Shown here in pieces: positions 18,163 to 27,310 of a stretch of DNA of 64,000 nucleotides; within the stretch, counting starts at the first letter, position 1, and every line of letters begins with the position of its first letter. The stretch is from positions 558,001-622,000 of the forward strand of contig OX638346.1 of the NCBI GenBank assembly GCA_951813515.1, read 5' to 3'. Both the position numbers and the translations under genes were made by a program. The stretch is from an uncultured Pseudomonadales bacterium. Its GTDB lineage: Bacteria > Pseudomonadota > Gammaproteobacteria > Pseudomonadales > Azotimanducaceae. Under the pieces are notes generated by a model. That model did not search any database, had not been told where the DNA came from, and saw only the letters and a list, made by a program, of their open reading frames with translations.

Positions 18163-19797
18163 TCACGGTTTACAGTGGACGCCCTCAAGCAATTCGATTG
18201 TCCGCGCGACAGCATCCCTGAGCCCAAACAACACAACCTCTGGTAGTTCGACCAGGTAGGACTCGCCATGGATCGCGCCAATCTCAGTGTCCGCAATCAC
18301 GCCCCTTGCTTCATTCTTCGTAATAGCCACATCCCGCTTACGAAAGTACCTGATGAGCGACTCGCGCCAAGCTGATCCCAAACGCGCTGCCGGTTTGCGG
18401 AGTAGCTGCATCATGACCGAGTCTTCAGCATGCATGTCCAATGCCTCTCTTGGCGCCAGGGCGAGAATTCCTGCGTTGCCAACCTGCCTGTACCATGCCT
18501 CCCGGTACTTCAACTGAACCAAATCTCTATACGGTGGCCGTCTCAACTTTGCGACCGCGCGCCACGTACCAATCAAAGTGATGTAGTGGGCGTTCGCATG
18601 TAGACAGAGTCGCAACAGGTGGTCCCCGAAGCTTGGATAGGCGTTAACGACAATACGTTCGGCGCCGGCGTTTACGAATCGGTTCCGGATGAACGTGTCG
18701 ATGGACACCCTTTGTTTCGCTGCACTGTTTGGTAGCGAATTGCCTACGAGAAGCGCGTCCATCGGTTCCGGTAGCACACTTAGGATCTCTGACGGCAAGC
18801 TTCGGATGCTGGAATTAAGGCCCTCGGGCCCTTTTGAGTAGATGGGCTTATTCCCGTTCACGTCCCGCGATGCTGCAAAGGAGCGTGGCGTCGGTTCCAG
18901 AACGTAGAGGTCGCTCCGACTCCCGATAGCTTGCGCACCATCGTAGTGGTTGAAATCAGGCAACATCGCCTGATGAACGAATCGCAGGCTGTGAATGACA
19001 GATTGCGCCTTGTATGCCTTGGCAAGTTGACGATCACCAAATCCGTAGGCCAGGAGCACACGCGTAGGCTCTCCTCGGACCAGGGATTGCACCGCGCGCT
19101 GCAGAAAGAGACGCAGTCCTTCCTCGGTGTACGGCGGATCGGTGAAAGCGAGATGGCAGCGTTGCCGCAATGAACGTGGGAAGGAGATGCGCAGATCAGA
19201 AAAAACGGGCCTGATCCGGAGCGCGAGCGCGTGACTAATTGAATGGATGAATGAAAGGATACGTTCGTCGATATCGACCACGACGATGTCGGTGGATGGG
19301 GAAATCAGCGCCAGAGCGATAGATGTCATGTCCTGATCCCCCACCATCACCACGGTAGCGTCGTGGAGGTTGAACGTGTCGCGCATGTATGTTGCTCGCC
19401 GCCACACGGTCTCAGTTGTCGCGGGCACATGGTCTAGCTGCCAGGTCGGAGACGGTCGATCCGAGAGTGCCTCGCTTAGTTTCGAGAGAATTTCAGACTG
19501 GTTAATTGCGGTGAGCGGAGAAGGTCCGGCGGCCCCGAGAACCTCGGAAACGGCGCCATGGTGTCCCCTCTCCATGGTGAAACCCGCCGAACGCTCCTGG
19601 ACGAAAGGGTGCAGGGTCTGCGCGATTCCCTTGATGGAACTGCGAGACAATCCAGTCTTCACGACCAGGTCCGCCATCGATATAGGCTTTGAGGATACGA
19701 GCAAAGCGACGACTGCGTGCGCACGCTTTAGGTCGATACCCCATTGGCGTCGGAGCTCGGCAAAGGCCGACTCGATGGCTGGATTCGCATTTTCCAT
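18163..19797 (-). CDS. BpsA (DUF43)-like protein with winged-helix N-terminus and large unassigned C-terminus
   Basis: A 544-residue protein. Residues about 20-75 look like a winged helix (SMADLVVKTGLSRSSIKGIAQ). Residues about 125-300 look like a Rossmann-fold transferase with GDQDMTS at 153-159, VVVDIDERIL at 172-181 and FTDPPYTEEGL at 218-228. These resemble the GDDDLxS, DIDERLL and TDPPET motifs of branched-polyamine synthase BpsA, whose archaeal and thermophile members add aminopropyl groups to spermidine. Normal BpsA proteins are about 350 residues; about 240 extra residues follow here and I cannot assign them. DPPY also occurs in amino-methyltransferases, so nucleic-acid or small-molecule methylation is an alternative. 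Base use looks AT-richer than the neighbours, and it lies beside a toxin-antitoxin pair. Confidence 0.6.
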   Translation of the reverse strand: MENANPAIESAFAELRRQWGIDLKRAHAVVALLVSSKPISMADLVVKTGLSRSSIKGIAQTLHPFVQERSAGFTMERGHHGAVSEVLGAAGPSPLTAINQSEILSKLSEALSDRPSPTWQLDHVPATTETVWRRATYMRDTFNLHDATVVMVGDQDMTSIALALISPSTDIVVVDIDERILSFIHSISHALALRIRPVFSDLRISFPRSLRQRCHLAFTDPPYTEEGLRLFLQRAVQSLVRGEPTRVLLAYGFGDRQLAKAYKAQSVIHSLRFVHQAMLPDFNHYDGAQAIGSRSDLYVLEPTPRSFAASRDVNGNKPIYSKGPEGLNSSIRSLPSEILSVLPEPMDALLVGNSLPNSAAKQRVSIDTFIRNRFVNAGAERIVVNAYPSFGDHLLRLCLHANAHYITLIGTWRAVAKLRRPPYRDLVQLKYREAWYRQVGNAGILALAPREALDMHAEDSVMMQLLRKPAARLGSAWRESLIRYFRKRDVAITKNEARGVIADTEIGAIHGESYLVELPEVVLFGLRDAVARTIELLEGVHCKP

Positions 19798-20096
19798 GCG
19801 ACCACCTCTCCAATCACTGACGCCACTTCGCGGTAACGCGACAGTCAGTCACGCACTTCTCCAGCAGTTGGAGGTTAGCGCCATACAATCCGCCGCCCTG
19901 ACAGGCGCCGTCTATTACCCCCGCCCAAGCCCACCTACGGCGCACGCCCCCAGGCGAGACTTGGCGTGTCCAGTGACAATCAAGTAGGGGAGCCGTATTG
20001 TGTCGTCTGAAGAGGTCGGAGTCCATTCGCTCGACCCCCTGACAACGGGGCGGAACCCTCTCGACGACCTCTGCTTCCTCCCAGTCATCAAGCCAG

Positions 20097-21131
20097 TCAA
20101 CGCATGGGATAGCGCAGGTGGTCGGCCTCCCCGGCCAGCGTCCGGGTGCGTCCACCCGCCAATCTCACCAGGACGCGTTCCAGCGACTGCCAGGCGTCGC
20201 CGCGCAACGCGCCCTTGGCCTGCATGTCAAGCAGCGCGCATTCGGACAGCGCATGCTCGAGGCCGTCGGCACCGAGACGATGGCCAAGCCGCCTGAGCGC
20301 GCGGGCCCGCTGCGGCGGCAGGTAAACGCGTGCGCCGTGAGCGAGGCGCAGGGCGTTACGGAGTTGGGAGTTGACCGCGCCGAGCACCATGAATACCGGT
20401 GCGCCCTCCTGGCGCAGCACGCGCACCATCTTGCGCACACGCGCAGGCTGGCCGTCGAAGGCAGCATCGATGAGTTCGAAGGCGTTGAAGTGCGACGCGT
20501 CTTCCACGGCAGCCCGCAGCGTCTCGGCGTCCACCGGCGACTTCACGCCGCCGAGCTTCAGTTTCTCTATTTCCTGCGCCCCGGCGAGGAGATTTCCCTC
20601 TACCCGATCCGCCAGCAACGCGATCGCATCCCGCGTCAACTCGATGCCAGCGGTTCGACAACGGCTCGTCAGCCAGCCCGGCAGCTCCCGGGCGGTCAGC
20701 GGCCAAACTAGCAGCACGGCGCCGGCGGCATCGATAGCCTTGAACCAGGCCGCGGAACGTTGGCGCGCTTCCAGTCTCCCGGTCCGAATGAGCAGCAGCA
20801 CATCGTCGAACGGGTTCGCCACGTAGCGGCGCAATGCGTCGGACGCCTTTCGATCGAATCCCCTCGGCGGGATCCGCAGATCGAGGACGCGGCGCTCGGC
20901 GAAGAGCGATCGGTTGGCCGCTTCCGCCTGTATCGCCTGCCAGTCTGTCGCGGTGCCCTCGTCGATTACCTTGCGTTCGGCGTATCCGCGCGACGCCGCC
21001 GCCTGCACGATGGCAGTACACGATTCCTCGACCAGGAGCGTTTCTTCTCCGGAGACCAGGTAGACGGCCTGCAAGTCGCCCGCCAGGTTCCGTTCGAGGT
21101 CCCTAAGCCTAATCTGCACGCGATATGGCAC
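20097..21131 (-). CDS. holA: DNA polymerase III subunit delta
   Basis: A 344-residue clamp-loader subunit. N-terminal features are YLVSGEETLLVEES, then FNAFELIDAAF and the C-terminal collar helices. Delta opens the beta sliding clamp within the clamp-loader complex. The GTG start at 21131 overlaps the end of lptE by 23 bp, the standard order lptE-holA. It is the last gene of the leuS operon here; the nadD gene that often follows is absent. About 300 bp of apparently non-coding DNA separate it from the BpsA-like gene. Confidence 0.92.
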   Translation of the reverse strand: MPYRVQIRLRDLERNLAGDLQAVYLVSGEETLLVEESCTAIVQAAASRGYAERKVIDEGTATDWQAIQAEAANRSLFAERRVLDLRIPPRGFDRKASDALRRYVANPFDDVLLLIRTGRLEARQRSAAWFKAIDAAGAVLLVWPLTARELPGWLTSRCRTAGIELTRDAIALLADRVEGNLLAGAQEIEKLKLGGVKSPVDAETLRAAVEDASHFNAFELIDAAFDGQPARVRKMVRVLRQEGAPVFMVLGAVNSQLRNALRLAHGARVYLPPQRARALRRLGHRLGADGLEHALSECALLDMQAKGALRGDAWQSLERVLVRLAGGRTRTLAGEADHLRYPMR

Positions 21132-21621
21132 TCAAGGTGAGTATGATCTGTTGCACCAGCTCGTTTCTCAGTTCCAGCGCGATCAGCGACTGCTCCTCGC
21201 GGGTCGCCGCCGGATTGTTCTGGTCCAGGCGAAATGTCCGTTCGGCGCTGATCCTTCGCTCGCCAACGAGTTCCTTGCCCTCCCCGTCCTGCGCCGCGAA
21301 AGCGAGGCTCAGGGTGACTTCGTACTCCGCCGTCCGCGCGCCTCGCGTGGTCGAAACGCCCCGGCGCAGTTCGCGCTGGTCGGACAAACGGATTACCGCA
21401 CCAGCCGCCGACTGGTCTGCAACGATCACAAGCCCGGCCTGTTCAAGCGCCCGGCGCAATTCGGCATCGATGGTGACGCTTGCGTCGGGCGCGATGTGCA
21501 CACGCTCGAACGTGGCGGTCAGATCCCAAGAACGCAGTTGAAAACCGCAGCCCGCGGCGAGTACCGCGAGCAGCAGCAGGACAGCCCCGTTGAGCCGACC
21601 CATCTTGCGCACCGGCGTCAC
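21109..21621 (-). CDS. lptE: LPS-assembly lipoprotein LptE
   Basis: A 170-residue lipoprotein with signal GAVLLLLAVLAAGC; the lipobox Cys is residue 25 of the longest form. Mature sequence GFQLRSWDLTATFERVHI matches the LptE family. LptE plugs the LptD barrel in the outer membrane and is needed to insert LPS. The GTG at 21621 overlaps the leuS stop (GTGA); an ATG at 21603 would also give a good signal peptide. Position between leuS and holA is the conserved one. Confidence 0.9.
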   Translation of the reverse strand: MTPVRKMGRLNGAVLLLLAVLAAGCGFQLRSWDLTATFERVHIAPDASVTIDAELRRALEQAGLVIVADQSAAGAVIRLSDQRELRRGVSTTRGARTAEYEVTLSLAFAAQDGEGKELVGERRISAERTFRLDQNNPAATREEQSLIALELRNELVQQIILTLSAISRAD

Positions 21622-24059
21622 CCCACGACCAGGTTGAGCAGCTTGCCGGGAACGAATATGACCTTGCGCACGGTTCCCGCAGCCAGGTGCCGCGCCACGT
21701 TCTCGTTTCCCCGCGCGGCCTCGAGCACGGTGTCCTCGGAAGCGTCCCGCGGCATTTCAATGACTCCGCGCAGCCTGCCGTTGACCTGCACCGGAATCTC
21801 CACCGTTTCCCCGACGAGCTTGGCCGGGTCGAAGTCGGGCCAGATCGCGTTGCCGAAGATCCCGTCCGCATGTCCCATGCGGGCATAAAGCTCTTCGGCA
21901 ATGTGCGGCGCATACGGCGCCAGCAGCAGAAGCAGGGGTTCGAGCTCGCTCCGACGCGGCGTCCGACCGCCCGCCCGGACCGTGTTCAGGTACCCCATCA
22001 TGGCGGCGATGGCGGTATTGAACTGCAGCGCCGGCGTCTGTTCCGTGACCTGCTTGATGGTCCTGTGCAGCTCTCGCTCAACTTCTCCGTCCGGCGGGCC
22101 TTCCTCGCTCGCGAGCACGCCCTGCCAAAGGCGATTGAGGAATCCCCGCGGACCCTGCAACCCCGTCGACTGCCAGTCGCCACCCTGTTCGTAGGGCCCG
22201 AGGAACAGGAGATAGAGGCGCATCGTGTCCGCACCGAATCGGTCGATGATGTCGTTCGGCAGCACGACGGCGCCCCGGCTCTTCGACATCTTGCGCCCTT
22301 CGCTCAGGACCAGGCCGTGGGCGCGGAACCGGGTGAACGGTTCGTCGAAGTCCAGCACGCCCACGTCATGCAGGGCCATCGTCAGGAAACGCGCGTACAT
22401 GAGATGCAGGACGGCGTGCTCGTTTCCGCCGATATAGCTGTCCACCGGCAGCCATATCCGTGTCAGTTCCGGATCCAGCGCAAGGTCGTCGCGGCACGCG
22501 CTGGGATAGCGCAGGAAGTACCAGCCACTGCAGAGGAAATTGTCCGTGACGTCGGTGTCGCGGTGCGCGGACGACCCGCAGTCTGGACAGGTCGTCTCGA
22601 ACCAGTCCCTGGCCCGGCGCAGCGGACTGACGCCCGAATCGTCCGGCCTGAAGTCCTGCAGATACGGAAGCTCCACGGGCAGGTCCGATTCCGGCACCGG
22701 CACCGGGCCGCAATCGGGGCAGTGGATGATCGGGATCGGCGGACCCCAGTATCGCTGGCGCGAAACGCACCAGTCGTGCAGCCGATAGTTCACATGGATG
22801 TGCGCGGCGCCTTTTTCGCCGGCGAGCCAATCGACCACGGCCCGCTTGCCATCGGCAACGGACAACCCGTCGAAACGGCCCGAATTGACCATGACCCCGT
22901 CACCGACGTAGGCCTCGGTCAGGGGCGCCGAGGGATCGTCGTTTTCGGCGGGCGCGATCACCCGCACGATGGGCAGGTCGAAGGTCTCGGCGAACTCGAA
23001 ATCCCGCGTATCGTGTCCGGGCACGGCCATGATCGCCCCGGCGCCGTACTCCATCAGCACGTAGTCGGATATCCAGATCGGGATGCGGGCATCCGTCGCC
23101 GGGTTGATCGCGTAGCTGCCAAGAAAGACGCCGGTCTTTTCCTTGTCGACCTTTTGCCGCTCGACCAGGTCACGGGCGGTTACCTGTGCCTTATATTCCT
23201 CCACGTCCGCCGACCTGTCCGGCGTGGTGATCGTATCCACCAGGGGATGCTCCGGCGCCAACACCATGTATGTCGCACCGAACAGGGTGTCGGGACGGGT
23301 GGTGAAGACGTTGATCACCGCGTCGTGCTCGGCTACGGGGAAATCGATCCGCGCGCCCTCGCTGCGGCCGATCCAGTTGGTCTGCGCCTTTCTGGTCACT
23401 TCCGACCAGTCGAGACCTTCGATGTTGTCGAGCAGCCGCTGGGCATAGCGCGTGATCTTGAAGAACCACTGCGGCAGTGAGCGTTGCTCCACCGCCGAGT
23501 CGCAACGCTCGCACAATCCCTGGATCACCTGCTCGTTGGCGAGGACGGTCTTGCATGACGGACACCAGTTCGCCGGTGCCTCGCGGCGCTCCACCAGGCC
23601 GCCGTGGAAGAGTTTCAGGAACACCCACTGGGTCCACCTGTAGTAGTCGGCCTGGGTCGTGTTGACCTCGTGATTCCAGTCGTACATGCCGCCGAATTGC
23701 CGCAGGACCCGCGTGAAGTTGGCGATGTTCTGCGGAATGAGATCGTTTGGATTGGCCCCGACCCTGAGCGCGTAGTTCTCCGAGTGGATGCCGAAGGCAT
23801 CGAATCCGATCGGCTCGAACACGTCCTTGCCGCGCAGCCGCCAGTAGCGGCCGTTCACGTCCGCGCCGGTGTAGGCAAAGATGTTGCCGACGTGCAGCCC
23901 ATCCGCCGAGGGATAGGGGAACATCATCAGGTTGTAGTAGGGATCGCGGGCGTTCTTCAGATCGTCGTCGGTGAACAGATTCACGCCGCGCCGGTCCCAT
24001 TCGTCCTGCCACTTGCGCTCGACGGCTCGAGGATCGTAGCGCTCTGTTTCGACGGTCAC
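21618..24059 (-). CDS. leuS: Leucine--tRNA ligase, atypical clade
   Basis: An 813-residue class I synthetase with all parts: active-site GLHVGNIFAYTGAD (in place of the usual HMGHVRNY), editing domain with TTRPDTLFGATY and PGHDTRDFEFA, KMSKS in GRKMSKSRG, and anticodon-binding C-terminus. The sequence GFDAFGIHSENYAL replaces the usual gammaproteobacterial GWDAFGLPAENAA. These features match the divergent LeuS type I associate with actinobacteria and others. The operon position is nevertheless the normal gammaproteobacterial one, overlapping lnt and lptE by 4 bp each. In-place replacement by a transferred gene is inferred. Confidence 0.93.
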   Translation of the reverse strand: MTVETERYDPRAVERKWQDEWDRRGVNLFTDDDLKNARDPYYNLMMFPYPSADGLHVGNIFAYTGADVNGRYWRLRGKDVFEPIGFDAFGIHSENYALRVGANPNDLIPQNIANFTRVLRQFGGMYDWNHEVNTTQADYYRWTQWVFLKLFHGGLVERREAPANWCPSCKTVLANEQVIQGLCERCDSAVEQRSLPQWFFKITRYAQRLLDNIEGLDWSEVTRKAQTNWIGRSEGARIDFPVAEHDAVINVFTTRPDTLFGATYMVLAPEHPLVDTITTPDRSADVEEYKAQVTARDLVERQKVDKEKTGVFLGSYAINPATDARIPIWISDYVLMEYGAGAIMAVPGHDTRDFEFAETFDLPIVRVIAPAENDDPSAPLTEAYVGDGVMVNSGRFDGLSVADGKRAVVDWLAGEKGAAHIHVNYRLHDWCVSRQRYWGPPIPIIHCPDCGPVPVPESDLPVELPYLQDFRPDDSGVSPLRRARDWFETTCPDCGSSAHRDTDVTDNFLCSGWYFLRYPSACRDDLALDPELTRIWLPVDSYIGGNEHAVLHLMYARFLTMALHDVGVLDFDEPFTRFRAHGLVLSEGRKMSKSRGAVVLPNDIIDRFGADTMRLYLLFLGPYEQGGDWQSTGLQGPRGFLNRLWQGVLASEEGPPDGEVERELHRTIKQVTEQTPALQFNTAIAAMMGYLNTVRAGGRTPRRSELEPLLLLLAPYAPHIAEELYARMGHADGIFGNAIWPDFDPAKLVGETVEIPVQVNGRLRGVIEMPRDASEDTVLEAARGNENVARHLAAGTVRKVIFVPGKLLNLVVG

Positions 24060-25573
24060 GATGCGTTTCGGGTAGTAGAAAATCGGGCGGCAACCCTACC
24101 ACCAATGACGACCGCGAGGAACAGGATCAGCGGCGCCACGACGAGGATTGAGCCGAATCGGGCGAACGGGGTGACACCGGTGGAACGGCGGAAGACGCCG
24201 GTCAGTACTCCCTGCTCGAACTGGGGCAGACTGGCGGTGACCCGACCCTTCTCGTCGACGATGGCGGTAACGCCGTTGTTCGTCGCCCGCAGCAGGTAAA
24301 GGCCGTTTTCCAGCGCCCGCATCCGGGCGATCTGCATGTGCTGCAGCGGACCGATGGATTCGCCGAACCAGGTGTCATTGCTCAGGGTGACGAGCACATT
24401 GGCTGCCTTGCCCTGTTGCCGCACCAGCTCCGGGTAGGCGATCTCGTAGCAGATCGCCATGCCCAGCATCATGCCGTTCGCGCCGTTGAGCGGCCGCTGG
24501 CCGGACCCGCCGGGGCTCAGGACGGACATGGGTAGATCGAAAAAACCGATCAAACCACGCAACAGATTGTCGAACGGCACGAAATCGCCAAACGGCACCA
24601 GGCGCTGCTTCCGGTACAGGCCGCTTCCGGCGCCCGTGGCGAGCGCCGCGTTGAAGTACCTGGCACCGTCGGGGCTGTCCTCGCGCACGGCGACCCCAAG
24701 CACGAGAGCACCCTCGGCGCGGGAGGACATGGCGGAGAGAAACTCCTGGGCGGCGGGTGTGTTCGCGTAGAAGACGCCCTCGGACCAGACCACCAGATCC
24801 CGGTCCCAGAACGGCGCCGACAGCGACGCGTAGCGCTCGAAGGTCATCGCCGCATCGGGCTGCCACTTGATCTCCTGGGGAATGTCGCCCTGCACCAGCG
24901 CGACCCGTTGCGCCTGGCCGGGTTCGGTCCAGTTCACGCCTGCGAGGAGCCAGGCGGCGATCCATGGCAACGCGGCTATCGCCCACGATGCCCACTCTCG
25001 CCAGGCGACGAGACATGCCGCGGTCAGCACGGCGGCGAAACTGACAAGCAGAACCCCGCCCACGGGCGCCAGCGCGTCGAGCGGCGTGTCGAGCATCGCG
25101 TAACCGGCGAACAGCCACGGAAATCCAGTGAGGAACCAGGTGAGAAGCCACTCGAAGAGCACCCAGACCGTTGCGAACCAGGCCGCGGTGAAGGTTGGCT
25201 GCGTCGGACGAAAGCGGACGTAAAGCCATGCCCCGGCGGCGGAGAAAAGCGCCATGCCCGCGACAAACACGGCAACTAGGAAGGCCGCCAATGGCGGCGG
25301 CGCGTCGCCGTATACGTTTATGCTCACATAAATCCACGAAGCGCCAAGCCCGTACTTGCCCACACCGAACAGCCAGCCGTCGCGCAACGGCCTGGCCCCC
25401 TCGCGGGTCAGGACCCAATACAGCCCGGCCGCGGAGACCAGCATGAGGGGCCAGAGGTCGTAAGGGGCGAGGCTGAACGGCAGCAGCGCGCCGGCCGCGA
25501 GGCTCGCGGCCGGCCGCGCGCGGAACGCCTCGATGATGGCTCGGACCGGAAAACGGCGACTCTGGGGGATCAT
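24056..25573 (-). CDS. lnt: Apolipoprotein N-acyltransferase
   Basis: About 505 residues: six or so N-terminal membrane segments followed by a periplasmic nitrilase-fold domain. The catalytic triad is visible: Glu in VVWSEGVFYAN, Lys in YRKQRLVPFGDFVPF, Cys in MAICYEIAYPEL. It adds the third acyl chain to lipoproteins in the inner membrane. I chose ATG 25573; a GTG at 25609 would add 12 Gly/Arg-rich residues. It overlaps leuS by 4 bp and lies 54 bp after ybeY. The corC/ybeX gene that often precedes lnt is absent. Confidence 0.93.
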   Translation of the reverse strand: MIPQSRRFPVRAIIEAFRARPAASLAAGALLPFSLAPYDLWPLMLVSAAGLYWVLTREGARPLRDGWLFGVGKYGLGASWIYVSINVYGDAPPPLAAFLVAVFVAGMALFSAAGAWLYVRFRPTQPTFTAAWFATVWVLFEWLLTWFLTGFPWLFAGYAMLDTPLDALAPVGGVLLVSFAAVLTAACLVAWREWASWAIAALPWIAAWLLAGVNWTEPGQAQRVALVQGDIPQEIKWQPDAAMTFERYASLSAPFWDRDLVVWSEGVFYANTPAAQEFLSAMSSRAEGALVLGVAVREDSPDGARYFNAALATGAGSGLYRKQRLVPFGDFVPFDNLLRGLIGFFDLPMSVLSPGGSGQRPLNGANGMMLGMAICYEIAYPELVRQQGKAANVLVTLSNDTWFGESIGPLQHMQIARMRALENGLYLLRATNNGVTAIVDEKGRVTASLPQFEQGVLTGVFRRSTGVTPFARFGSILVVAPLILFLAVVIGGRVAARFSTTRNAS

Positions 25574-25627
25574 GCAACAAGGGCCGCCGCGTCCGCCTCG
25601 GCCGGACACGACACTAGTGGCAATTCA

Positions 25628-26113
25628 TCACTCTCGACTGCCCCGGTCAGGCTCGATCATGTAAGGGTTGTCGAATCCGAGTGCACGCAGGACATCGACT
25701 TCCGCCCGCTCCATGTCCCGCGCCTGCGTCTCCGCGTCATGGTCCATGCCCCTTAGATGCAGGACTCCGTGCACGACCATATGTGCGAAGTGGGCATCGA
25801 CGGGCTTGTTCTGCACCTTCGCCTCGCGCGCAACCACGGCCGCGCAGATCGCAATGTCACCCAGGATGTCGGGCATTTCCGCCGCAAAGGAGAGCACGTT
25901 TGTCGCCTCGCGCGCACCGCGAAAACGCGCGTTGAGGCCCCGGGCTTCGGTCTCGTCGACCACGCGAATGCAGAGGCTGCGTCCATCGCCGGCCATTGCG
26001 GCCCGGGCCCAGGCGGTCATGACATCCCGGGACGGCGACGGCGCGGCTACGATCTGCACGTCGATCCGGGAGGCATTCGTCATCGGCGCATCGCGCGTCG
26101 AGACGGCGTTCAC
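25628..26113 (-). CDS. ybeY: Endoribonuclease YbeY
   Basis: A 161-residue metalloprotein with the family zinc motif H-x3-H-x5-H (HGVLHLRGMDH) near residue 115-125 and ATNVLSFAAE upstream. YbeY acts in 16S rRNA 3'-end maturation and ribosome quality control. The GTG start at 26113 overlaps the phoH stop by 4 bp; an internal ATG (MTNASRIDV) ten codons later is an alternative. It belongs to the phoH-ybeY-lnt-leuS-lptE-holA chain. Confidence 0.93.
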   Translation of the reverse strand: MNAVSTRDAPMTNASRIDVQIVAAPSPSRDVMTAWARAAMAGDGRSLCIRVVDETEARGLNARFRGAREATNVLSFAAEMPDILGDIAICAAVVAREAKVQNKPVDAHFAHMVVHGVLHLRGMDHDAETQARDMERAEVDVLRALGFDNPYMIEPDRGSRE

Positions 26114-27129
26114 GCCGCCCCGTCCTGCTTGTCCCGGCTACCGCGTCTTGTCGCGTCGTCCCGCGCGTATGCTTCCACGATGCGCTGGACCACGGGGTGG
26201 CGGACCACATCCTTTGATCCGAAGCGCGTGAAACTCAATCCTTCCACGTCCTTCAGGACGTTCAACACGTGGATGAGTCCCGAACGTTCGCCGGCAAGGT
26301 CGATCTGGGTAATGTCTCCCGTGATGACCGCGGTGGATCCGAAGCCGATGCGTGTCAGGAACATCTTCATCTGCTCGATGGTCGAATTTTGACTTTCGTC
26401 CAGGATGATAAAGGCATTGTTGAGCGTGCGGCCCCGCATATAGGCCAGCGGGGCGACCTCGATGACATTGCGCTCGATGTACTTGTCGACCCGGTCCATG
26501 CCAAGCATCTCGTAGAGCGCGTCGTAGAGCGGCCTCAGGTACGGATCGATTTTCTGTGCCAAATCTCCCGGGAGAAATCCTAGCTTTTCGCCCGCCTCCA
26601 CCGCGGGCCTTACCAGCACTATGCGCCGTACCTGCTGGTCCTCGAGTGCCTCGACTGCACAGGCAACCGCGAGATAGGTCTTGCCCGTGCCCGCGGGACC
26701 GACGCCGAAGTTCACGTCGCACGACCGTATCAGCTCGACATACTTGTGCTGGTTGCCGCCTCGTGGCTTGACGGTGTTTCGCCTTGTCCGGATCAGCGGC
26801 TGGTCGGCGTTGCCGGCGCCGTCCGCCAACAGCTCTTCGACCCCGGATTGCTGCAGGTACAGGTGCACGGTGTCCGGCGCGATCACATCCGCGCCTTTTG
26901 TTTCGAGATAGAGTTCCGACAACAATGCGCGCGCGGCGCGGACCCGCATCCTCGGACCGCTGATCTGGAATTGGTTGCCGCGACTCTTGATCCGAATGCC
27001 GAGCCTGCGCTCAAGTTGCTTCAGATTCTGGTCAAATGGACCGCACAACGCCGCCAAACGGCGTGTGTCGTTGGGTTCCAGGTTTACCTGCGTGGTGAGT
27101 GCCACCACGGGCGATGGGTCGTCGCTCAA
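26110..27129 (-). CDS. ybeZ: PhoH-family ATPase (YbeZ/PhoL)
   Basis: A 339-residue PhoH-like P-loop protein. It has an N-terminal KH-like RNA-binding region, Walker A GPAGTGKTYLA, Walker B FIILDESQNS and the ITGDITQIDL sensor block, typical of the YbeZ branch encoded with YbeY. The two proteins cooperate in rRNA maturation. The start is TTG at 27129 with an AAGG just upstream. The preceding 181 bp up to the acyltransferase gene show nothing recognisable; miaB, often next to this gene, is not in the window. Confidence 0.92.
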   Translation of the reverse strand: MSDDPSPVVALTTQVNLEPNDTRRLAALCGPFDQNLKQLERRLGIRIKSRGNQFQISGPRMRVRAARALLSELYLETKGADVIAPDTVHLYLQQSGVEELLADGAGNADQPLIRTRRNTVKPRGGNQHKYVELIRSCDVNFGVGPAGTGKTYLAVACAVEALEDQQVRRIVLVRPAVEAGEKLGFLPGDLAQKIDPYLRPLYDALYEMLGMDRVDKYIERNVIEVAPLAYMRGRTLNNAFIILDESQNSTIEQMKMFLTRIGFGSTAVITGDITQIDLAGERSGLIHVLNVLKDVEGLSFTRFGSKDVVRHPVVQRIVEAYARDDATRRGSRDKQDGAA

Positions 27130-27310
27130 GAGTGCCTTATGTTCGTTCCCCGTCGCGTAGCATATCGGTACGCATCACCGTGTCAACGCGCGGGAAATAC
27201 AGCGTCGCAAGGGCTGATGCGGACGGCGACGTGTCCGAGAACCAGACCGCCAGCGCTGCTGGTGATGTTGGCTTCGGTTTTCATCGCCCGCGCGAATCAG
27301 ACCCAGCCCT

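Noticed and set aside
18163..19797. DPPY motif read as a DNA amino-methyltransferase
   Set aside because: The flanking GDQDMTS and DIDERIL motifs fit BpsA better and no FxGxG SAM motif was found; kept as an alternative only.
19798..20096. Possible small gene or tRNA between the BpsA-like gene and holA
   Set aside because: Open frames here have no family match, and no cloverleaf with T-arm and acceptor could be assembled.
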